DNA of 5,523 nt, taken from positions 1-5,523 of the forward strand of contig JAIRTS010000097.1 of assembly GCA_031254795.1 (NCBI GenBank), given 5' to 3'. Of this stretch, positions 1 through 5,203 are shown piece by piece. The position numbers were made by a program, and so were the translations under genes. Numbering within the stretch: position 1 is the first letter of the stretch; every line of letters starts with the position of its first letter. Under the pieces are notes generated by a model. That model worked only from the letters and a program-made list of their open reading frames with translations, did not search any database and was not told where the DNA came from. Source of the stretch: Treponema sp. GTDB lineage: Bacteria > Spirochaetota > Spirochaetia > Treponematales > Breznakiellaceae.

Positions 1-34
1 TGGGCGCGGTTCGAGCATTAGCCAGCGAATTCAT
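1..34 (-). CDS. 5' end of an unidentified gene leaving the window (first 11 codons)
   Basis: On the minus strand an ATG at 34-32 opens a frame that is still open at the left edge, reading MNSLANARTAP. The start is supported by an AAAGGAG Shine-Dalgarno at 48-54, although the 13-base spacing is long, and by a strong promoter at 72-100. A TTG closer to the Shine-Dalgarno runs into a stop after four codons, so the ATG is preferred. Eleven residues are too few to identify a family. The NARTAP stretch is loosely like the start of some IS481-type transposases (NAR-T-P), but that is only a suggestion. Confidence 0.5.
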   Translation of the reverse strand, partial: MNSLANARTAP

Positions 35-71
35 TTTTCTATCAACGCTCCTTTCACACATTCTGAAAGAA

Positions 72-100
72 AGTATACACGCTTCATAGTTGTTTGTCAA
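72..100 (-). promoter_or_regulatory. Sigma-70-type promoter for the left-edge gene
   Basis: Read on the minus strand, a perfect TTGACA -35 box (95-100) is followed by 17 bases and a TATACT -10 box (72-77, five of six consensus bases). It points left to the AAAGGAG ribosome-binding site and the ATG at 34. The predicted transcript start near 65 leaves a leader of about 30 bases. This is the best consensus promoter in the window. Confidence 0.75.
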
Positions 101-188
101 TACTATTTTTCAGAAAAAATTTTGGCAAACCGCTGTTTCGTCAACTTAGCCGCGCGCGAGCCTCCCCGCCCTTTCAGGCCAAACGTGA

Positions 189-222
189 GCCGCGAATAAG
201 CGGCCACGAACGACACGAACGC
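189..222. repeat. Small hairpin followed by a tandem 9-base repeat
   Basis: GCCGC (189-193) pairs with GCGGC (200-204) around a six-base loop. Directly after it come two near-identical 9-mers, CACGAACGA and CACGAACGC (205-222). The rest of 101-236 shows no gene that I can support. The ORF at 94-276 lacks a ribosome-binding site and any family signature. Confidence 0.5.
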
Positions 223-239
223 TTGCTTTGGCGGCTTCT

Positions 240-566
240 ATGTTACTTGACGAATTTACGCTATCGCCGTTTGTGAGGATGGCTGAGATACGGCGAATTC
301 GCGGCGTTCAGGCGCCGCGCCTCACCGCCTCCGCTCAACCTCCTTCCCCTTCCTCTCAAAGACGATGGGCGTATTGGCGGGCTACGGGATCATCTTTTAC
401 ATCATCGTGCGGGCGCTCAAATCAGATCATCGACCTCTATGGACAGAACCACGCCTTCCTTGACAACTGCAAGACCGTCATGGCCTGCGCCCCGGGAAAG
501 GTCGAGGACGCCAAAATGTTCTCCAAGATGATTGGAAAGCGCTCGGTGGTGAAAGAGAGCGTCTCT
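240..566 (+). pseudogene. Decayed TraG/VirD4 type IV coupling protein (C-terminal ATPase part)
   Basis: TraG/VirD4 proteins are inner-membrane ATPases that deliver the relaxase-DNA complex to the conjugation channel. Three pieces of the family's C-terminal half lie in order. At 240-290 is MLLDEF, the Walker B region. At 365-418, in another frame, is GVLAGYGIIFYIIVRAL, matching the family's 'aGYGikf.li.Q.lnQ' block. At 420-566, back in the first frame, is NQIIDLYGQNHAFLDNCKTV followed by the APGKVEDAKMFS block. One extra base at about 419 (CTC-A-AAT-CAG) explains the second frame break. About 74 unrelated bases (291-364) break the gene just after Walker B. The N-terminal half, with the membrane segments and Walker A, is missing, so this cannot be functional. 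The family call is firm; the exact subfamily is not. Confidence 0.8.
291..364. other. About 74-base insertion inside the traG remnant
   Basis: Intact relatives pass almost directly from the Walker B block (LLDEF...RMAEI) to the LAGYG block. Here 74 bases intervene and the frame changes across them. The insert starts with the 10-base palindrome GCGAATTCGC (293-302) and GC-rich sequence, then turns pyrimidine-rich (about 320-356). I see no terminal inverted repeat or target duplication. It may be a small intergenic-type repeat, or the debris of an insertion and imprecise loss. Confidence 0.4.
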
Positions 567-668
567 CCGTTGCGAAAGCATCTCGACGACCCCTCCGTCA
601 CCGACATCTTCATCGGCGGATCAGGCGAGTGGACTTTACCTCGTTTGGTAGACAAAAGGATAAGCGTG
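567..668 (+). pseudogene. N-terminal fragment of a TrbB/VirB11-type conjugation ATPase
   Basis: Straight after the traG frame comes PLRKHLDDPSVTDIFIGGSG, the typical start of TrbB/VirB11/CpaF ATPases ('lrp.L.DpsVtdI.vng.g.vwv'). These are cytoplasmic hexamers that energise type IV secretion. After the Glu codon at 627-629 the reading continues sensibly only in another frame (629 on: VDFTSFGRQKDKRG), so a base or a few bases are lost there. Walker A and everything after it are absent. The traG-then-trbB order is the usual one in trb-type conjugative elements, but here both genes are cut and joined in frame at 566/567. The right boundary is uncertain, because the shifted frame runs on into the IS3 orfA fragment. 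Confidence 0.65.
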
Positions 669-694
669 GGATAAAAAAGACAAGGAGCGTAAAG

Positions 695-778
695 ATGAGA
701 AAGAACGACAAAGAACGGCGAAATTATTCCAGGGAGTTTAAGGCCGGAGCGGCGGCGCTGGCGGGAAAGAAGATGTAA
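695..778 (+). pseudogene. Truncated IS3-family transposase OrfA (first 27 codons)
   Basis: The ORF reads MRKNDKERRNYSREFKAGAA and ends at TAA 776-778. The 'RRNYSREFK..A..LA' pattern is the start of the helix-turn-helix domain of IS3-type OrfA proteins (HTH_Tnp_1), which binds the element's ends. Its own AGGAG Shine-Dalgarno lies at 683-687, so the start is well supported. About 60-70 further residues of OrfA and all of OrfB are missing. The break falls where the methyltransferase remnant on the other strand ends. No terminal inverted repeat is recognisable on either side. Confidence 0.65.
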
Positions 779-1151
779 TCTTTAAACACATCAACATAAC
801 AATAATAAGGCAGATTTGTTTTAGTCGCGCGCGTTGCGGCGACGCCTGTTCCGCCGTTTCAACCGCTTTTTCGTCGACATCGACGCCAATAGTTTTTGCT
901 CCGCGCAGAAAACCGCCATACCCGCAAGAAGTGTCGAGAATATAATAACCGTCCCACTCTGGCGCATTCTTTCCGATAAGAGAATACACTATGTCGACCA
1001 ACCACGCAGGGGTATAGTAACTGCCGTGATTCACCGTGTCTTTATGGCCTAGATGTCTCTGTTCCACGGGGCATATCTTGTGAAACTGAGGTTCTTTTGT
1101 CAAGCCGGCGGTATGGCGCGCCGCCTGCCAAAGCCAAGCCGGTTTCATCAC
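772..1151 (-). pseudogene. Truncated N6-adenine-type DNA methyltransferase, N-terminal part
   Basis: The minus-strand frame contains NHGSYYTPAWLVDIVYSLIG (residues 41-60), the motif X region of adenine methyltransferases. It is followed by the S-adenosylmethionine-binding motif I, DTSCGYGGF (73-81), and motif II, IGVDVDEKA (88-96). This arrangement is typical of type II restriction-modification methylases. At about 842 the sense reading appears to change frame: the alternative frame gives KTNLPYYCYVDVFKDYI and ends at about 772, against the IS3 orfA fragment. The catalytic (N/D)PPY motif IV is absent, so the remnant cannot methylate. The real start is unclear: the GTG/ATG pair at 1151-1146 has no Shine-Dalgarno, and the first ~15 residues look unlike the family. 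No cognate endonuclease is visible. Confidence 0.7.
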
Positions 1152-1286
1152 AAGGAGGCGACTGAATCAGAACAAGGGCAAAAGACCTCTCGCGCGGCAT
1201 ACGGGGACATTTTTATTGGAAGTGGGGTTTAACCCGCCGCTTGGCGGGGAGGCTCATTGTTCGTTGACACTTGGCAACGCGACCGC
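1152..1286. other. Intergenic stretch with a stray Shine-Dalgarno and a hairpin
   Basis: AAGGAGG at 1152-1158 on the plus strand is not followed by a usable ATG, GTG or TTG. CCCGCC (1233-1238) and GGCGGG (1243-1248) form a six-base-pair hairpin with a GCTT loop and no T-run after it, so it is a poor terminator candidate. A TTGACA at 1264-1269 has no good -10 box at normal spacing, because the second TTGACA occupies that place. Confidence 0.4.
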
Positions 1287-1315
1287 TTGACAAACCTTTT
1301 TTTCTACCATAAACT
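1287..1315 (+). promoter_or_regulatory. Promoter of the PBP1A gene, giving a leaderless or near-leaderless mRNA
   Basis: A perfect TTGACA -35 box (1287-1292) is followed by 17 bases, including a T-run, and TAAACT (1310-1315, four of six consensus bases). Transcription should start at about 1321-1324, while the chosen ATG is at 1324. The only purine tract (AGGA, 1319-1322) is one base from the ATG and too close to act as a Shine-Dalgarno. Confidence 0.55.
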
Positions 1316-1323
1316 TACAGGAT

Positions 1324-3867
1324 ATGGCATCAAAAATTATGATCCGTATCTTGGCGGGCATTATGATTCTCCTTGTTGTGGTAATCGGCGCGGGCGTGGG
1401 TTTGGCGCTCGCGGAAACCGTAAACATGAAAAATCAGGAAAATTTTCAGGAATTTTCGCCGGCCCTGCCGACCAAAATACTTGATATACATGGGACGCTT
1501 GTCACCGAATTTTCCGCTGACGAAAAACGCGAGTTAGCGCCTTTAAGCGCTCTGCCCCAGCATCTTATTGACGCGACGCTGGCGCGTGAAGATCCCGAGT
1601 TCTACAAGCACAGGGGGTTCAGCGTCCGGGGCATCGCGCGCGCCTTTTACGGGCAACTTACCGGACAATCCCTGGGCGGCGGTTCAACCATTACGCAACA
1701 GGTCGCCGGCACCCTCTACACGGACAGGAGCGAATATTCGCTGTCGCGAAAAATCAGGGAGCTTTGGTACGCCATCCAGATGGAGCGGCGTTACACCAAG
1801 AATGAAATCCTTGAAATCTACCTTAATTATATGTACATGGGTCCCGGCGTATACGGCGTGGAGGCGGCGAGCAAATACTTTTTCGACCACAGCGCGAAAG
1901 ACATAACGTTGGCGGAAGCCGCGTTGCTTGTCATTCAACTCTCAAGTCCGGCGAAGTACAATCCGCTTGACAACCCCAATGTCGCGATGGAGCGGCAACG
2001 CGCCGTGCTGGACAAGATGATCGAATTAGGGTACGCCTCTCGCGAGGAAGCGGAGAAGTCTTTTCGGGAATACTGGGATAATTACGACTATACCCGCCAG
2101 TCAGTCGCCGCGTATTACAACCGCGAGGACAAGGCGCCGTGGTTCAGCGAATATGTGCGCCGCGAACTTGACGAGATGATGTACGGCGCTATGGACTATT
2201 ACCGCGACGGTTACACCGTGCTTACCACGCTTGACCTGACTCATCAGGAGACGGCCGAAAAATACATGGCGCAGGGACTTGAAAGGGCGAACAAGGTGTA
2301 CAACGCTTCTCGTGGCAACCGCTTCGTTTACGCCGAACGAACATTTTTCCCCGTTGTCAACCTGCTTTCCGTGCTTTTTGACATGGGCGGCATTTATGGA
2401 ACCGCGGCGGCGCGGAACGAGGCGCAGGCAATGAACCGGTACACAAAGACCATCAACCCCCTTGTTGATATGGCCGCGGTTCTTTTCGATCTTGACGATC
2501 TCAAAACGCTCACCGGCAAAGGGTTTGCGGATTTGAGGGATCAGGCGGAGCAAAATGTCGTTGAGGGCGCGCTCATTTGCATAGAAAACGAGACCGGATA
2601 CATCACCGCGATTGTGGGCGGCTCGAAGTACGACGCCGCGACCAACCAGCTTATCCGCGCGACCCAGGGGCGGCTCATGCCGGGCAGCTCGTTTAAGCCC
2701 CTGTACTATTCGGCCGCCCTTGACACGAGAAAGTTCACCCCTTCAACGCTCATTTACGATATTCCCATCGTCTTTCACAACGAAGACGGCACTCCCTACA
2801 TACCGCTCAATTTCCGGGGCGAATGGAAAGGCTCGGTGCTGTTTTACGACGCCCTGGCTCAGTCTATGAACGTGCCGTCTCTCAAAGTGCTTGACGGCAT
2901 CGGCTTTGACGAGGCGATTAACCGCGCCGCCGCCCTTATGGGCATAACCGATCCCGATGTCATACGCCGCACCTTCCCGCGCGTGTACCCGATGGGACTC
3001 GGCATCATCTCCGTGGCGCCTGTTCAAATGGCGCGGGCATTTGCGACTTTCGCCAATCAGGGAAGGGAAGTCGTCCCCATCGCGATACGGGCGATTGAGG
3101 ACAGGAACGGCAAGATCATCATAGACAACGAACGCTCGATCCGGCTTGCGCAACAGAAAAAAGGCGCGGATATTCAGGTCATAAGCCCCCAGAACGCCTA
3201 TGTCATGACCTCGTTGCTGCAAAAGACCGTTGAAGCCGGCACCTTGCGATCAGGTTCAGGCTACGGCTCGAAATTTGTGTTTAAAGATGAGAACGGCGAC
3301 ACCTTCCGTATGCCCGCCGCCGGAAAAACCGGCACTACCCAGAACTGGTCGGACGCGTGGACCGTTGGATTCACCCCGTATTATACGGCGGCGCTCTGGT
3401 TCGGGTTCGACAAACCCGGCAACTCTCTGGGGATTGATCTTACCGGAGCGACCCTGGCGGGTCCCGTATGGGGCGACTTTATGCGGGATATTCATCAGGG
3501 CTTGGCCAAAAAGAACTTTATCCGTCCCGCGACGGGCGTTGTCGACGTTACGGTATGCGCCAAGTCCGGTCTTATTCCGACATCCTCGTGCGACGAGGGA
3601 AGGGTTACGCTGTCGTTCCTCTCCGGCGCCCAGCCAGATAGGTACTGCGATATGCATACCGATGACACGCTTATTGCCGGTGTGACGGGCAATAGGGCGA
3701 GTTCCTATGTTTTTTCAGGCGGCGAGGCGATCCCTGAATCAGATGGTTTGCCGTCCTTGCCGATAGGTCTTTTTGAGAGCGTTTTTTTATTTGACGAAGA
3801 TTCTGAAGAAGAGACAAATCTTGACTACGGCCTGGACATACCGGATTACAATCCATTGCTGGACTGA
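1324..3867 (+). CDS. mrcA: Penicillin-binding protein 1A, bifunctional peptidoglycan glycosyltransferase/DD-transpeptidase
   Basis: An 847-residue class A PBP that polymerises lipid II into glycan strands and cross-links the stem peptides on the outer face of the inner membrane. An N-terminal membrane anchor spans about residues 8-30. The GT51 domain has EDPEFYKHRG (catalytic Glu89), GGGSTITQQ (118-126), RKIRELWYAIQMERRYTKNE (142-161; probable second acid Glu146) and ILEIYLN (162-168). The transpeptidase domain has PGSSFKP (nucleophile Ser455, Lys458), SMN (514-516) and KTGTT (668-672). A Cys-containing tail (about 745-778) matches the PBP1A C-terminal 'VC..SG......C' pattern and is followed by an acidic end rich in Asp/Glu. 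Residues about 325-412 form an interdomain segment I cannot assign. All key residues are present and the length is normal for PBP1A. Start: ATG 1324 gives a standard anchor; in-frame ATGs at 1339 and 1363 are alternatives, and none has a good Shine-Dalgarno. The symbol is given by family; the organism may use another name such as pbpA. Confidence 0.95.
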   Translation: MASKIMIRILAGIMILLVVVIGAGVGLALAETVNMKNQENFQEFSPALPTKILDIHGTLVTEFSADEKRELAPLSALPQHLIDATLAREDPEFYKHRGFSVRGIARAFYGQLTGQSLGGGSTITQQVAGTLYTDRSEYSLSRKIRELWYAIQMERRYTKNEILEIYLNYMYMGPGVYGVEAASKYFFDHSAKDITLAEAALLVIQLSSPAKYNPLDNPNVAMERQRAVLDKMIELGYASREEAEKSFREYWDNYDYTRQSVAAYYNREDKAPWFSEYVRRELDEMMYGAMDYYRDGYTVLTTLDLTHQETAEKYMAQGLERANKVYNASRGNRFVYAERTFFPVVNLLSVLFDMGGIYGTAAARNEAQAMNRYTKTINPLVDMAAVLFDLDDLKTLTGKGFADLRDQAEQNVVEGALICIENETGYITAIVGGSKYDAATNQLIRATQGRLMPGSSFKPLYYSAALDTRKFTPSTLIYDIPIVFHNEDGTPYIPLNFRGEWKGSVLFYDALAQSMNVPSLKVLDGIGFDEAINRAAALMGITDPDVIRRTFPRVYPMGLGIISVAPVQMARAFATFANQGREVVPIAIRAIEDRNGKIIIDNERSIRLAQQKKGADIQVISPQNAYVMTSLLQKTVEAGTLRSGSGYGSKFVFKDENGDTFRMPAAGKTGTTQNWSDAWTVGFTPYYTAALWFGFDKPGNSLGIDLTGATLAGPVWGDFMRDIHQGLAKKNFIRPATGVVDVTVCAKSGLIPTSSCDEGRVTLSFLSGAQPDRYCDMHTDDTLIAGVTGNRASSYVFSGGEAIPESDGLPSLPIGLFESVFLFDEDSEEETNLDYGLDIPDYNPLLD

Positions 3868-3947
3868 TCATCCCCGTCGCGCGCCGCTCTGGCGCTTGGC
3901 GCCGCCTGCGCGGGAAACCGCGATCCCGCCGCGCTTCGGCGCATAGA

Positions 3948-3967
3948 GACGCCGGCCGCCCGGCGTC
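3948..3967. repeat. Perfect 8-bp GC-rich hairpin
   Basis: GACGCCGG (3948-3955) and CCGGCGTC (3960-3967) pair perfectly around a four-base CCGC loop, 81 bases after the PBP stop codon. No T-run follows on either strand, so it does not meet the usual terminator pattern. It could still stop or stabilise the 3' end of the PBP transcript. Confidence 0.6.
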
Positions 3968-3970
3968 CGG

Positions 3971-3988
3971 GCCGCGTTTATCCGCGGC
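3971..3988. repeat. Second short hairpin beside the first
   Basis: GCCGCG (3971-3976) pairs with CGCGGC (3983-3988) around a TTTATC loop, three bases after the previous hairpin. The pair of adjacent hairpins resembles the layout of REP-type intergenic palindromes. Multicopy status cannot be judged from this window. Confidence 0.5.
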
Positions 3989-4011
3989 GAGGAAACCCGC
4001 GATGCCACCGC

Positions 4012-4059
4012 ATAGGGCGCATACGCCCGCACGCGCCGCATGCGCCGCACGCGCCCTAT
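4012..4059. repeat. 9-bp interrupted inverted repeat enclosing tandem 9-mers
   Basis: ATAGGGCGC (4012-4020) and GCGCCCTAT (4051-4059) are exact reverse complements 30 bases apart. Between them are the tandem units GCGCCGCAT (4033-4041) and GCGCCGCAC (4042-4050). The right arm reads as a third, diverged unit. The block ends 17 bases upstream of the likely aat -35 region, so it may shape aat transcription or mark a repeat element's edge. Confidence 0.6.
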
Positions 4060-4075
4060 ACGCCGCGCGCGGCGG

Positions 4076-4104
4076 TCGAATATCAGCGCGGCATTTGCTA
4101 TAAT
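4076..4104 (+). promoter_or_regulatory. Extended -10 promoter of the aat-like gene (leaderless)
   Basis: TGC-TATAAT at 4096-4104 is a perfect extended -10 box. A weak -35 (TCGAAT, 4076-4081) lies 17 bases upstream. Six bases separate the -10 box from the ATG at 4111, which puts the predicted +1 on the A of the start codon. No Shine-Dalgarno is possible on such an mRNA. Confidence 0.65.
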
Positions 4105-4110
4105 CATCTC

Positions 4111-4833
4111 ATGCAAACGTATCCGCTTAAAATCACTCAAGCAGGGCATGTGTTCATTTCTCAGGAAGACCGGTTGGACCGGCTTGTGGACGCGCTTGTG
4201 GGCATGGATTACGCGCAGGACTTCTGCCTCGCCCTTGATTTTGATCCGTTTTTTATAGAAAGACTTATGAACGCGGGGTTTCTGGTCATGTCAACGAGAT
4301 TTGCCGATGAGCCTTCGGAATGTCTTCTGTTGCCGAAACTTCACCTTGTGCGTTCCGTTCTGTTTTTTCCGGATCTGCACGTCAAGAAGTCAATAAAACG
4401 CTTTTTGAGCCGGTATGAACTGCGCGTTGACACGGATTTTGACCGGATTGTAGAGCGATGCGTCGCGCTTCATGGGGATGACTGGCTCACCGGGCCGCTC
4501 CTGAAGGCGCTCCGTTTTCTCCGCGACGCCAAAACCATTTCCGTAAAGCCGATTTCTTTTGGCCTGTATAGGGAAGGGTCGCTGAAAGCCGGCGAATTCG
4601 GCGCGCTTGCCGGCGGCGTATACACGAGCTATTCCGGGTATTATGACGAAGACAACGCCGGTTCCGTACAAATGATCCTTATGGCGCGATATCTGGAGGA
4701 GCGCGGCGCTCCGTTTCTCGATCTGGGCATGCCCCTGCCCTACAAAGACGATTTAGGCGCGACCAACATTCCGCCCCGCCGCTTTGTCCCCCTTTTCCGC
4801 GAAGGCAGGGAAAGGACGCTTTTCGCGCGATGA
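4111..4833 (+). CDS. aat: Divergent leucyl/phenylalanyl-tRNA--protein transferase (Aat) family protein
   Basis: Aat enzymes move Leu or Phe from tRNA to the N-terminus of proteins, marking them for ClpS/ClpAP degradation. This 240-residue protein has the family's length and C-terminal fold signature. LHVKKSIKRFL (89-99), FDRIVERCVALHGDDWLTGP (110-129), GEFGALAGGVY (161-171) and DNAGSVQMILMARYLEERGA (181-200) all align with Aat blocks, as does LDLGMPLPYKDDLGATNIP (203-221) with its 'D.Q....H..SLGA..IpR' end block. The usual N-terminal 'GGDL...AY..GiFPW' segment is weak or absent. By alignment with E. coli Aat from memory, catalytic Glu156 becomes Tyr174 and Gln188 becomes Gly206, while Asp186 is kept (Asp204). 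The family call is good; transferase activity is unproven. ATG 4111 is fixed by the promoter. It is first in a possible operon with the overlapping small ORF. Confidence 0.8.
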   Translation: MQTYPLKITQAGHVFISQEDRLDRLVDALVGMDYAQDFCLALDFDPFFIERLMNAGFLVMSTRFADEPSECLLLPKLHLVRSVLFFPDLHVKKSIKRFLSRYELRVDTDFDRIVERCVALHGDDWLTGPLLKALRFLRDAKTISVKPISFGLYREGSLKAGEFGALAGGVYTSYSGYYDEDNAGSVQMILMARYLEERGAPFLDLGMPLPYKDDLGATNIPPRRFVPLFREGRERTLFAR

Positions 4834-4985
4834 GTCGCGTTTTCCATCCGCCTGAAAAACGTGTTGACAGCCGTCCGCGCCATGAAAAGCCGCCCCCAAT
4901 TACAACCGGCGCCCACCGCATTCTTCACGTGGCGGAGAGCGGCGAACGCGGGGCGCCTCTTTTTAAGCGTCAAAAGAAGGTTTAA
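4830..4985 (+). CDS. 51-residue basic hypothetical protein, coupled to aat
   Basis: The ATG at 4830 overlaps the aat stop codon in the ATGA arrangement typical of translational coupling, and the frame is open to TAA 4983-4985. Its product is proline- and basic-rich at the N-terminus (MSRVFHPPEKRVDSRPRHEK), then ITTGAHRILHVAESGERG, and ends KRQKKV. It has no membrane segment or signal peptide, and I do not recognise a family. Codon third positions are mostly G/C, as in the neighbouring genes. It could instead be the start of a longer protein broken by a frameshift near 4980, because a plausible reading continues in another frame from 4967 to about 5108. Confidence 0.5.
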   Translation: MSRVFHPPEKRVDSRPRHEKPPPITTGAHRILHVAESGERGAPLFKRQKKV

Positions 4986-5002
4986 GGGCGGGGGCGCTAT
5001 CT

Positions 5003-5203
5003 TTGCAAAAACAACGCGAACAGGCTCAACTGACAAAAGTCAGCCGCGCCGTGACGGCGGGAACGGCCAATAATGCGGGGATCGGCTCTCTGGCATTCGC
5101 GGCGGAGCCTAGCGCCGCGCGCCATAAAAGCCGGAGAGGCTCTTGTTCAAAATGCCCATCCCATTCCAGGCCGCCATGTAACGCCGCTCGTTGGAGCTAT
5201 TGA
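5003..5203 (+). CDS. Possible small ORF or frameshifted continuation of the preceding one
   Basis: From TTG 5003 the frame reads LQKQREQAQLTKVSRAVTAG, then a TANNAGIGSLAFAAEPSAA stretch. This helix-like start with an Ala/Gly-rich middle looks like real protein up to about 5108. Beyond that it lies opposite the convergent minus-strand gene and becomes Arg/Ser/Cys-rich noise, so the true 3' end was probably lost there. The start has only a poor G-rich tract upstream (4986-4994). In this frame the sequence is open from 4967, 17 bases before the end of the 51-codon ORF, so one frame slip could join the two. Function unknown. Confidence 0.25.
   Translation: MQKQREQAQLTKVSRAVTAGTANNAGIGSLAFAAEPSAARHKSRRGSCSKCPSHSRPPCNAARWSY

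Larger units (their letters stand above)
3913..4011. repeat. Imperfect 21-base direct repeat in the PBP-aat spacer
   Basis: The stretch 3913-3932 (GGAAACC-GCGATCCCGCCGC) recurs at 3991-4011 with two mismatches and one gap, about 78 bases apart. The spacer 3868-4095 is extremely GC-rich and I see no gene in it. The minus-strand ORF at 3868-4149 is a low-complexity Arg/Ala/Gly reading. Confidence 0.5.

Noticed and set aside
1152..1164. AAGGAGG Shine-Dalgarno with a possible CTG start at 1162
   Set aside because: Spacing of three bases, a rare start codon, and a 40-codon product with no recognisable features.
1113..1232. 39-codon plus-strand ORF ending in GDIFIGSGV
   Set aside because: Its end looks superficially like the TrbB DIFIGGSG motif, but the surroundings do not match, there is no Shine-Dalgarno, and it overlaps the methylase remnant.
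1233..1248. CCCGCC-GCTT-GGCGGG hairpin as a terminator
   Set aside because: Only six base pairs and followed by GAGGCTC rather than a T-run. No intact gene lies directly upstream.
3868..4149. 93-codon minus-strand ORF antisense to the PBP-aat spacer
   Set aside because: Low-complexity Arg/Ala/Gly translation of GC-rich repeats. No Shine-Dalgarno, and it overlaps the aat promoter and start.
4740..5036. 98-codon minus-strand ORF
   Set aside because: Basic, Arg-rich shadow of the aat end and the downstream ORF, with no ribosome-binding site.
5030..5059. Two small hairpins (CTGAC-AAAA-GTCAG and CGCCG-TGA-CGGCG) as a convergent terminator
   Set aside because: Five-base-pair stems without T-runs, lying inside a possible reading frame. 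Too weak to call.
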